From UBA3537 sp965658025 (GTDB taxonomy: Bacteria; Bacteroidota; Bacteroidia; Flavobacteriales; Flavobacteriaceae), in the NCBI GenBank assembly GCA_965658025.1, contig CBFHQL010000030.1, positions 1 through 14,140 of the forward strand: DNA of 14,140 bases, given 5' to 3'. The first letter of the stretch is position 1, and every line of letters starts with the position of its first letter. The notes below the pieces were generated by a model. It searched no databases. It was not told the DNA's origin and saw only the letters and a list, made by a program, of their open reading frames with translations. The position numbers and the translations under genes are program-made. Positions 6,945-13,843 of the stretch are shown here, piece by piece.

Positions 6945-8457
6945 ATGCCTTAAAACGTTCAAAAAGCACATCATTATCAAAATTAAGCGAACGCATAAAG
7001 GTGATGGTTTTTTGTATGTCTTTGTAGAGCGGTTTATCTGATTCTGTAAACGCAACTTCTTTTCGGTAAGACGCCAAAAACTGCATCAAAAATGGAGAGG
7101 TTTCTGATGTGCGTAAAGATAGTGCCTGTGCAGCATTCATCAATTCAATGGCTAAAATTCGTTCTACATTTTCCACAATCTCGAATGCCTGAGTAGCGGC
7201 ATTTGCCCCCATACTCACATGGTCTTCTTGCCCATTGGAAGACACAATAGAATCTACACTTGCAGGCGTAGCCAGTTGTTTGTTGGCACTAACAATACTT
7301 GCTGCGGTATACTGAGGAATCATATAGCCTGAATTCAGTCCTGGTGATTTTACCAAAAATGATGGTAATCCACGCTGACCAGAGATCAATTGATATGTTC
7401 GACGCTCAGAAATACTACCAAGTTCTGACATGGCAATTTTGAGAAAATCCAAACTTAAGGCCAAGGGTTGGCCATGAAAATTCCCTCCTGAGATAATTTT
7501 ATCGGCATCCACAAAAATATTTGGATTATCAGAAACCGAATTAATTTCCGTTAGCACCACAGATGAAACATGAGCTAGGGCATCTTTTGTAGCCCCATGA
7601 ACTTGAGGCATACAACGAAATGAATAGGGATCCTGAACATGAATTTTCTCTTGATTCATTAAAGGGCTATCTTTCAAAAAATTATTAATCCGTTGAGCCG
7701 TAAGGAGTTGTCCTTTATGTGGTCGAACCCATTGAACTAAGGGATCGAAGGGTTCCAATCGACCACCAAAAGCGTCCAACGATAATGCGCCAACTAGGTC
7801 AGAAAAATAAGAAAGTTTATAGGACTTCAACAAACAATGTATGGCGTATGCCGACATAAATTGAGTGCCATTAAGCAATGCGAGTCCTTCTTTGGATTGA
7901 AGTTTAACAGGATTTAAATTAAGAGCTTTAAAAACCTCTTGAGTAGGTTTTACAACGCCATTGTGCCAAAGCTCACCTTCGCCAATAAGACACAAGGCCA
8001 CGTGCGCCAAAGGCGCTAAATCCCCTGAAGCGCCCAGAGAACCCTGCGTATAAACCACAGGCAACAGGTTCAAATTATAAAAATCAACAAGTAGCTGAAC
8101 AGTCGAAAGATGTACCCCACTATGGCCATTGGCCAGTGATTTTATTTTAAACAAAAGCATAAGTTTCACGATACTTTGTGGCACCAAATTTCCTGTTCCA
8201 CAAGCGTGAGAGCGCACCAAATTTTCTTGAAGTTGAGCCAATTGATCTGTACTGATCTGTACATCGCACAAAGAGCCAAATCCAGTATTAATCCCATAAA
8301 TTGGGGCATCTGAACGCTGCATTTTTTGATCCAAATACATTCTGCACTTTACAATTTGTTCTTGCACCTCATCAGACAGCTCGATAGAATACTGATTTGT
8401 AATCAAATCATTGAGGGTAGAAAAATCTAAAGGTTTGGAAGTTATACGGTGCATCAT
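6943..8457 (-). CDS. hutH: histidine ammonia-lyase
   Basis: This cytosolic enzyme deaminates L-histidine to trans-urocanate, the first step of histidine degradation. The MIO prosthetic group forms from the Ala-Ser-Gly triad in GSLGASGDLAPLAH (ASG at residues 143-145 of the 504-residue form, as in HutH). Other family signatures are YGINTGFG (active-site Tyr54), RSHACGTG (His84), NSGYMIPQYTAAS and NGQEDHVSMG (Glu411). His followed by Ala at 84-85, not His-Leu, and the QEDHVSMG block favour histidine over tyrosine or phenylalanine as substrate. The frame is open upstream to 8589, but those 44 extra residues are not family-like and overlap the divergent gene, so I place the start at the Met-Met pair (8457, or 8454 for the second Met). 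No hutU, hutI or hutG is nearby, so the rest of the pathway must lie elsewhere if present. It converges on clpC. Confidence 0.93.
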   Translation of the reverse strand: MMHRITSKPLDFSTLNDLITNQYSIELSDEVQEQIVKCRMYLDQKMQRSDAPIYGINTGFGSLCDVQISTDQLAQLQENLVRSHACGTGNLVPQSIVKLMLLFKIKSLANGHSGVHLSTVQLLVDFYNLNLLPVVYTQGSLGASGDLAPLAHVALCLIGEGELWHNGVVKPTQEVFKALNLNPVKLQSKEGLALLNGTQFMSAYAIHCLLKSYKLSYFSDLVGALSLDAFGGRLEPFDPLVQWVRPHKGQLLTAQRINNFLKDSPLMNQEKIHVQDPYSFRCMPQVHGATKDALAHVSSVVLTEINSVSDNPNIFVDADKIISGGNFHGQPLALSLDFLKIAMSELGSISERRTYQLISGQRGLPSFLVKSPGLNSGYMIPQYTAASIVSANKQLATPASVDSIVSSNGQEDHVSMGANAATQAFEIVENVERILAIELMNAAQALSLRTSETSPFLMQFLASYRKEVAFTESDKPLYKDIQKTITFMRSLNFDNDVLFERFKA

Positions 8458-8534
8458 TGCGCTTAAGGAATCTCTCAAAATTGCATTTTTAAACGAATAT
8501 TTCCAAATATTTAATGCAATTAATTTATTATGTC

Positions 8535-8542
8535 TAATTTTG
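8535..8542 (+). promoter_or_regulatory. candidate -7 element of the DUF6314 gene
   Basis: TAATTTTG is an exact match to TAnnTTTG. A start of transcription at about 8547 would give a leader of about 34 nt before the GTG at 8581. No TTG is found at the expected -33 distance, so this is half a promoter. It lies in the 123-nt divergent spacer between hutH and this gene. Confidence 0.42.
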
Positions 8543-8580
8543 AAAATCATGCCGCTTCCAGCGTTTAAGAAAAAAATCAA

Positions 8581-9036
8581 GTGCATCATTCTTCAAAAAA
8601 AAAGACGGATTCTTCTATTTTAAATGACCTTACTGGTCAATGGCATCTTGAGCGAACTTATGACAACGGATCGAAAGTTATTGGTACTGCTGATTTTATA
8701 AAAAAAAACACGTCAGAATTTGAATACAGCGAAGAAGGAGTAATGACTTTGTCGGATGGAAAAAAACTACAATCCAACCGAAAATACATCTACAAACCAA
8801 GTCCGGATGGGTTTGCGGTATATTTTTTTGAAACGCCTACAAAATTGTTTCAAAACATTGTTTTGAACAATGAAAACGGAACATTGCGCGCACAGGCCAC
8901 ACACTTTTGTGCTCAGGACGTTTATGCCTCCTCCTATGCGTTCTACCCCGATGGGCATTTTAAAATTACTCATGTGGTTCGCGGACCAAAAAAAACCTAT
9001 ACGTCGAAGACTATTTTTAGAAAAATCACACAATAA
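8581..9036 (+). CDS. DUF6314-like small beta-barrel protein
   Basis: This is a 151-residue protein with no signal peptide. Near the N-terminus it has LTGQWHLERTYDNG (18-30), then alternating short strands, the HFC-x2-D-x-Y motif (108-115) and HVVRGPKKTYTSKTIFRK near the C-terminus. The order G-W-x-L-x-R, H-x-C-x2-D-x-Y and V-x-GP-K-x-Y is what I recall for the DUF6314 family, a lipocalin-like fold of unknown function; this is family recognition from memory, not a search. The only start in frame before the conserved part is GTG at 8581, since an in-frame stop lies at 8566-8568 and the next ATG (8742) is too late. An ATG at 8549 leads into another frame that would join this one if the A9 run at 8595-8603 had one more A. 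A ligand-binding or enzymatic role is unknown. The next gene follows 51 nt later. Confidence 0.72.
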   Translation: MHHSSKKKTDSSILNDLTGQWHLERTYDNGSKVIGTADFIKKNTSEFEYSEEGVMTLSDGKKLQSNRKYIYKPSPDGFAVYFFETPTKLFQNIVLNNENGTLRAQATHFCAQDVYASSYAFYPDGHFKITHVVRGPKKTYTSKTIFRKITQ

Positions 9037-9044
9037 AAAATCCT

Positions 9045-9052
9045 TATATTTG
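9045..9052 (+). promoter_or_regulatory. candidate -7 element of the TlpA-like lipoprotein gene
   Basis: TATATTTG exactly fits TAnnTTTG and begins 9 nt after the stop of the upstream gene. Transcription would start near 9057, about 30 nt before the ATG at 9088. No clear -33 TTG is present at the usual spacing, only a T-rich stretch at 9013-9018. Confidence 0.45.
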
Positions 9053-9087
9053 TTATAGTTTATATTTTTAACCCTAAAACACAAATC

Positions 9088-10116
9088 ATGAAAAATACCT
9101 ATGTACTAGCACTCTTTATAGGCGTCCTAATTTTTGGTTGTCAAAAACCAAAGGATTTTGCCGAACTTTCAGGAAAAATTACTCATCCAAACTCAGACAG
9201 TATTGTAGTCAGTAATGGAGATGGATACAAAAAAGTCATTTCCGTCCAAAGCGATGGAACCTTTTCGGATACACTAAAGGTTGATGAAGGCCGCTACACG
9301 TTTTACGATGGCGGTGAGTATGGAACAATTTTCTTAAAAAATGGAAACTCCACCTCTTTTACGTTAGATACTAAAGAGTTTGATGAAACCCTCAAATTTA
9401 AAGGCGATGATGCCGATAAAAGTAATTTTCTTATTGCCTATTCTTTACTTCAAGAAAAGCACTTAGACAATGACTTCAATGATTTTGAGGAAGTTAAAAC
9501 TGCATTCAACAAATTAAAAGGAGATTTTGAAAGCTTAAAATCTGATTATTCTTCTATCGATAGCACTTATTTTGCGGAAGATAATGAAGGTTTTGATAAA
9601 ATGAAAAAAGGATTCTTAGAATATTTTGAAGGCAAATATGCGCTTAAAAAAGAATTTGCTGGTAAGCCCTCTCCTATCTTTACAAATTATGAAAACTATA
9701 ATGGTGGAACTTCATCCTTAAAAGATTTTAGAGGAAAATATGTCTATATCGATGTTTGGGCAACGTGGTGTGGTCCGTGTAAAGTTGAAATTCCTTATCT
9801 AAAAAAATTAGAACAAAAATTTCATGACAAAAATATTGAATTCATCAGTATTTCTGTAGACGATGCCCGCCGAAGTGGTACAATGGCAAAAGCATACAAA
9901 GCTTGGCGCGCCATGGTAAAAGACAAAAATCTAACAGGCACACAACTCATCACAGGCAATGGATGGGATGTAGATTTTGTCAAAGACTATAAGATCAATG
10001 GAATTCCAAGATTTATTCTCATTGACCCTAAAGGAAATATCATCGACCCAGATGCACCAAGACCATCAAGCCCAGAACTTAACGAAATACTCGAAACCCT
10101 TGTTGGTGGTGTCTAA
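9088..10116 (+). CDS. TlpA-like thioredoxin-fold lipoprotein
   Basis: This is a 342-residue envelope thiol-disulfide protein. Residues 1-18 form a lipoprotein signal ending in the lipobox-like IFGC, so Cys18 would be lipidated. Residues about 25-110 are a beta-rich domain (SGKITHPNSDSIVV, then strands to FKGDDADKSNF), similar in style to the DUF4369-type N-terminal domains of Bacteroidota TlpA relatives. Residues 115-190 form a charged helical linker. Residues 192-342 are the thioredoxin/TlpA domain with the redox pair WCGPC (Cys228, Cys231) and the cis-proline in NGIPRF (Pro307). Such proteins reduce or exchange disulfides in the periplasm, for example for cytochrome maturation or stress defence, but the substrate cannot be read from the sequence. 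The stop codon TAA (10114-10116) overlaps the stop of the convergent ytxJ gene. A promoter element lies just upstream. Confidence 0.9.
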   Translation: MKNTYVLALFIGVLIFGCQKPKDFAELSGKITHPNSDSIVVSNGDGYKKVISVQSDGTFSDTLKVDEGRYTFYDGGEYGTIFLKNGNSTSFTLDTKEFDETLKFKGDDADKSNFLIAYSLLQEKHLDNDFNDFEEVKTAFNKLKGDFESLKSDYSSIDSTYFAEDNEGFDKMKKGFLEYFEGKYALKKEFAGKPSPIFTNYENYNGGTSSLKDFRGKYVYIDVWATWCGPCKVEIPYLKKLEQKFHDKNIEFISISVDDARRSGTMAKAYKAWRAMVKDKNLTGTQLITGNGWDVDFVKDYKINGIPRFILIDPKGNIIDPDAPRPSSPELNEILETLVGGV

Positions 10117-10490
10117 TTTACATAGTCTGTAAGCAATAATTTATTCACATTTTCATGCGCAGCATGAGCAATCGCCTTTCCGTTTTTGATCACCAAAAGC
10201 TGAGGCGATTGGTGGGTAATTTCTAACTGTTGAGCAATGGCGTTTGAAATAGCACGATAGCTCAGTAAGTCTAAATACCAAGCACCGAAATCTTGCTCGG
10301 AAAAACTGTATGTGGACATAAACTCATTCAACACAAACCGACTAATACTACACCGCGTGGAGTGCTTGAATATAAGTTGTGGAACTGTAAATGAAGTCGC
10401 CATCAGTGCCTCAAACTGCGCCATGGTTTCTAAGTTTGAACCAGGCCAATCCATTGTTTTATTCTTTAAAAATCCATCAAATAACCCCAT
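10113..10490 (-). CDS. ytxJ: bacillithiol-type monothiol bacilliredoxin YtxJ
   Basis: This is a 125-residue cytosolic thioredoxin-fold protein of the YtxJ (DUF2847, BrxC-like) family. Signatures are LIFKHSTRCSISRFVL (active-site Cys47, the only cysteine in the protein), the WYLDLLSYRAISNAIAQQL block and HQSPQ (cis-Pro96), followed by LLVIKNGKAIAHAAH. Family members remove bacillithiol from S-bacillithiolated proteins or work in a related monothiol reaction, which implies that this organism makes bacillithiol (not visible here). Length and start are typical for the family, with the ATG complement at 10488-10490. The 3' end overlaps the TlpA-like gene by 4 nt on the opposite strand, so both stop codons lie inside CTAA. 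It is divergent from clpB. The function is inferred from family knowledge. Confidence 0.88.
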   Translation of the reverse strand: MGLFDGFLKNKTMDWPGSNLETMAQFEALMATSFTVPQLIFKHSTRCSISRFVLNEFMSTYSFSEQDFGAWYLDLLSYRAISNAIAQQLEITHQSPQLLVIKNGKAIAHAAHENVNKLLLTDYVN

Positions 10491-10555
10491 AATTATAGCT
10501 GTTTAATATAATGAACATGACTAAATGTCTGTTTTTTAGTTAAAAATATGTCGAT

Positions 10556-10587
10556 TTGTCTGGTGTTTTGCTCTGGTAAGAAATTTG
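10556..10587 (+). promoter_or_regulatory. weak candidate clpB promoter
   Basis: TTG at 10556-10558, a 21-nt spacer and GAAATTTG at 10580-10587 (7 of 8 for TAnnTTTG, first base wrong) would start transcription about 20 nt before the clpB ATG. The 120-nt spacer between ytxJ and clpB has no CIRCE or other heat-shock operator that I recognise. Confidence 0.28.
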
Positions 10588-10610
10588 AGCAAGTATCAGA
10601 AAAACCCATT

Positions 10611-13217
10611 ATGAACTTTGACAATTATACAATAAAAACACAACAAGCGCTACAACAAGCGCAACAAATTGCACAACAATTTGGACACCAACATATTGAA
10701 AACGAACACCTCTTTAAAGGAATACAGGAGGTGGATCAAAATGTGATTCCATTTTTACTTAAAAAACTGGACATCAATACGGCACTATTAAATCAAATTG
10801 TTGATAAAGAACTAGAGCGCTTTTCAAAAGTGAGTGGCGCCGATCAAATGCTTTCCAAAACAACAGCTAAAACGCTGACAGAGGCAAATATAATTGCAAA
10901 AAACACTGGCGGAGACTTTGTTTCCATTGAAGATTTATTTTTGGCTATCTTCAAATCCAAAAGTAAAATTGCACAAATTTTAAAAGATCAAGGCGCTACC
11001 GAAAAAGATATAAAAGCGAGTATTAACGAGCTTCGAAAAGGCGAAAGAGTGACCTCAAAAAGCCAAGAAGATAATTATAATGCTTTAGAAAAATATGCCA
11101 AAAATTTAAATCAATTGGCGCGAGACAATCGTTTAGATCCAGTCATTGGGCGCGACGAAGAAATCAGACGCATCTTACAAATTCTGTCGAGAAGAACAAA
11201 AAACAACCCCATTTTGATTGGCGAACCAGGGACTGGTAAAACAGCAATTGCCGAAGGCCTAGCGCACCGCATTGTCGCAGGAGATGTTCCCGAAAATTTA
11301 AAAGAAAAACAAGTATTTGCTTTGGACATGGGGATGCTTATTGCTGGAGCAAAATATAAGGGTGAATTTGAAGAACGCCTAAAATCCGTCATAAAAGAAG
11401 TCACCCAAAGTGGTGGTGATATTGTTTTGTTTATCGATGAAATTCACACCCTTGTAGGTGCTGGTGGTGGCGAGGGCGCTATGGATGCTGCCAATATTTT
11501 AAAACCAGCTTTGGCACGTGGAGAACTCAGAGCGGTTGGCGCAACAACATTGGATGAATATCAAAAGTATTTTGAGAAAGATAAAGCTCTCGAACGCCGA
11601 TTTCAAAAAGTATTGGTCGATGAACCCGATCAAGAGAGTGCCATCTCTATTTTACGTGGAATCAAAGAAAAATACGAAACACACCACAAAGTGCGAATCA
11701 AGGATGAGGCCATTATAGGCGCAGTGAAGTTGTCTTCACGATACATCAGTAACCGATTTCTGCCTGACAAAGCCATTGATTTGATGGACGAAGCGGCCTC
11801 AAAATTACGAATGGAAATCAATTCGAAACCCGAAGAATTGGATGTTTTGGACCGTAAAGTGATGCAGTTAGAAATTGAAATTGAAGCCATCAAACGCGAA
11901 AAAGACAAAGACAAACTAAAAACCCTAAGCTCAGAATTGGCCAACCTCAAGGAAGAACGTAATACCCTTGAGGCGCAGTGGCAAAATGAAAAGCAGATGG
12001 TGGATACGGTTCAATCTGCAAAATCTGAGATTGAACAATTGAAAATTGAAGCCGAACGCGCCGAACGCCAAGGGGATTATGGAAAAGTAGCTGAATTGCG
12101 TTATGGTAAAATCAAAGAAGCGCAACAACACTTGGAAGACGCACAAAAAAAATTGTCGGCAAATCAAGATTCTGCACTCATTAAGGAGGAAGTGACCTAC
12201 GAAGACATTGCAGAAGTCGTTGCAAAGTGGACAGGTATTCCGGTCACAAAAATGATGAGTACCGACCGAGAAAAATTATTAAATCTAGAACAAGAATTAC
12301 ACAAAAGAGTGGTTGGGCAAGAAGAAGCCGTTGCCGCAGTGAGTGACGCAGTTCGAAGAAGTCGAGCAGGACTTCAAAACCCAAAAAAACCGACAGGAAC
12401 ATTCTTATTTTTAGGGACAACTGGTGTAGGGAAAACAGAGTTAGCCAAAACGTTGGCTGCCTATTTATTTGATGATGAAAATGCATTGACCAGAATCGAC
12501 ATGAGTGAATACCAAGAACGACATTCGGTAAGTCGTCTTGTTGGTGCACCTCCGGGCTATGTAGGGTATGATGAAGGTGGTCAGCTTACAGAAGCTGTGC
12601 GCAGAAAACCCTATTCTGTAGTCCTTTTGGATGAAATTGAAAAAGCACACCCCGATACGTTCAATATTCTTCTACAAGTTCTCGATGAAGGTCGATTAAC
12701 GGACAACAAAGGGCGTTTAGCTGATTTCAAAAACACCATCATCATCATGACGTCAAATATTGGTGGTGAACTTATTCAAGATAAATTTGAAACTTCAGGC
12801 GGTGATGCATCAGCAATGGAAACCGCAAAAGTTGAAGTTTTAGGATTGTTAAAAAAAATGGTGCGTCCCGAATTTCTAAACCGAATAGACGACACTATTA
12901 TTTTTAACCCATTGAGTGAAGAACACATAAAATCCATTGTAAAACTGCAATTGAAAAACTTGTCACAAACTTTACAAGAGCAAGACGTTGTTTTTGATGC
13001 AAGCCCAGAGGCCATTGCCTATCTCGCACAAAGAGGATATCAGCCAGAGTACGGAGCGCGTCCTGTAAAACGTGTATTGCAAAAAGAAGTGCTGAATACA
13101 TTGAGTAAAAAACTTCTTTCTGGAGAAATTAATTCAAATAGTGTAATCTTGATGGATGCTTTCGATAACGCATTGGTCTTTAGAAATCAAAAAGAAAATA
13201 TTCCTAAAGAATTGTAA
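10611..13217 (+). CDS. clpB: ATP-dependent chaperone ClpB
   Basis: This is an 868-residue Hsp100 disaggregase that works with DnaK to extract and refold aggregated proteins. Domains in order are: Clp-N (1-145), with a Gln-rich first helix (QQALQQAQQIAQQ); AAA-1 with Walker A GEPGTGKT (204-211), pore loop KYKG (248-251), Walker B LFIDE (273-277) and ALERRF (326-331); a long coiled-coil middle domain (about 403-525) typical of ClpB and absent from ClpC; and AAA-2 with Walker A GTTGVGKT (602-609), pore loop GYVGY (649-653) and Walker B LLDE (672-675). There is no VGF/IGF ClpP-docking loop after the second sensor region, so it should act without ClpP. The frame is open back to 10548, but the 21 extra residues are not family-like; MNFDNYTIKTQQAL at 10611 is the usual start. 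Length is normal for the family. It is followed by a terminator and then smpB. Confidence 0.97.
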   Translation: MNFDNYTIKTQQALQQAQQIAQQFGHQHIENEHLFKGIQEVDQNVIPFLLKKLDINTALLNQIVDKELERFSKVSGADQMLSKTTAKTLTEANIIAKNTGGDFVSIEDLFLAIFKSKSKIAQILKDQGATEKDIKASINELRKGERVTSKSQEDNYNALEKYAKNLNQLARDNRLDPVIGRDEEIRRILQILSRRTKNNPILIGEPGTGKTAIAEGLAHRIVAGDVPENLKEKQVFALDMGMLIAGAKYKGEFEERLKSVIKEVTQSGGDIVLFIDEIHTLVGAGGGEGAMDAANILKPALARGELRAVGATTLDEYQKYFEKDKALERRFQKVLVDEPDQESAISILRGIKEKYETHHKVRIKDEAIIGAVKLSSRYISNRFLPDKAIDLMDEAASKLRMEINSKPEELDVLDRKVMQLEIEIEAIKREKDKDKLKTLSSELANLKEERNTLEAQWQNEKQMVDTVQSAKSEIEQLKIEAERAERQGDYGKVAELRYGKIKEAQQHLEDAQKKLSANQDSALIKEEVTYEDIAEVVAKWTGIPVTKMMSTDREKLLNLEQELHKRVVGQEEAVAAVSDAVRRSRAGLQNPKKPTGTFLFLGTTGVGKTELAKTLAAYLFDDENALTRIDMSEYQERHSVSRLVGAPPGYVGYDEGGQLTEAVRRKPYSVVLLDEIEKAHPDTFNILLQVLDEGRLTDNKGRLADFKNTIIIMTSNIGGELIQDKFETSGGDASAMETAKVEVLGLLKKMVRPEFLNRIDDTIIFNPLSEEHIKSIVKLQLKNLSQTLQEQDVVFDASPEAIAYLAQRGYQPEYGARPVKRVLQKEVLNTLSKKLLSGEINSNSVILMDAFDNALVFRNQKENIPKEL

Positions 13218-13261
13218 CAAATTCAGATTCTTTTCGTCTAAATAGTATGTTGGTTAGTTGG

Positions 13262-13305
13262 AAAAGCGGTGCTTAGTGTAGCAATACACTGGTGCTGCTT
13301 TTTTT
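13262..13305 (+). terminator. intrinsic terminator of clpB with GNRA loop
   Basis: A long RNA hairpin can form between 13262-13280 and 13285-13302. AAAAGC pairs with GCTTTT at the base and AGTGTA with TACACT at the top. The middle (GGTGCTT opposite GGTGCT) pairs with G-C and G-U pairs and one bulged T. The loop is GCAA, a stable GNRA tetraloop, and the stem runs into seven Ts (13299-13305). It lies 44 nt after the clpB stop and separates clpB from smpB. Confidence 0.88.
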
Positions 13306-13329
13306 AATCAAAAAAATTATTGAACAGCA

Positions 13330-13362
13330 TTGAGATATCAATTGATTATTTGATTAGTTTTG
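13330..13362 (+). promoter_or_regulatory. candidate smpB promoter, near-leaderless
   Basis: TTG at 13330-13332, a 22-nt spacer and TAGTTTTG at 13355-13362 match TTG-N17-23-TAnnTTTG. The element ends only 7 nt before the ATG at 13370, so the transcript would have a leader of about 2-4 nt. The spacer holds a 10-bp palindrome ATCAATTGAT (13337-13346) and two copies of TTGATTA at 8-nt spacing (13342-13348, 13350-13356). Whether these are bound by anything is unknown. Confidence 0.48.
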
Positions 13363-13369
13363 AACTGAA

Positions 13370-13831
13370 ATGAAAAAGTCTGTAAATATTCTTAACAAAA
13401 AAGCACGTTTTTCGTACGATCTTTTGGATAGGTACACCGCGGGTATTGTGCTTACTGGAACAGAAATCAAGTCGATTCGTGCCAGTAAAGCTTCTATTGC
13501 AGAGAGTTTTTGTGAATTTAATGAACAAGGCGAACTCTTTGTGATTAATATGACTATTCAAGAGTACGATTATGGCAATCATTTCAATCACCGACCCAAA
13601 GCAGAGCGTAAACTTTTATTAAACAAAAAAGAGCTCAAAAAACTTGAAAAAGAAGTCAAAAACACGGGGCTCACCATCATTCCTTTGAAACTCTTTATCA
13701 ATGAAAAGGGCTTTGCAAAACTTCAAATTGCACTGGCCAAAGGAAAGAAATTATTTGACAAACGTGAAGCCATCAAAGACCGAGACAATAAAAGAAATTT
13801 GGACCGCGTCAAAAAGAATTTCAAGTCCTAA
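13370..13831 (+). CDS. smpB: SsrA-binding protein SmpB
   Basis: This is a 153-residue RNA-binding protein that binds tmRNA, brings it to stalled ribosomes and allows trans-translation, so that the trapped peptide is tagged for proteolysis. Family signatures are NKKARFSYDLLDRYTAGIVLTGTEIKSIR (residues 9-37), FNHRPKAERKLLLNKKELKKL (about 72-92), GFAKLQIALAKGKKLFDKRE (about 114-133) and the basic C-terminal tail KDRDNKRNLDRVKKNFKS, which becomes ordered in the mRNA channel. Length is normal. A promoter matching the Bacteroidota pattern lies immediately upstream and a terminator precedes it, so it should be transcribed independently of clpB. The next gene starts 12 nt after its stop and is probably co-transcribed. 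The tmRNA gene (ssrA) is not in this window. Confidence 0.97.
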   Translation: MKKSVNILNKKARFSYDLLDRYTAGIVLTGTEIKSIRASKASIAESFCEFNEQGELFVINMTIQEYDYGNHFNHRPKAERKLLLNKKELKKLEKEVKNTGLTIIPLKLFINEKGFAKLQIALAKGKKLFDKREAIKDRDNKRNLDRVKKNFKS

Positions 13832-13843
13832 AAAGAAAATTTT

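Noticed and set aside
8458..8589. 44-residue N-terminal extension of histidine ammonia-lyase
   Set aside because: The extension is not like the family N-terminus, crosses the divergent promoter region and overlaps the start of the DUF6314 gene; the Met-Met pair at 8457/8454 gives the normal length and places the MIO triad at the usual position.
10548..10610. 21-residue N-terminal extension of ClpB with two cysteines
   Set aside because: ClpB normally begins at MNFDNYT-like sequence; the extra stretch looks like untranslated leader in an open frame.
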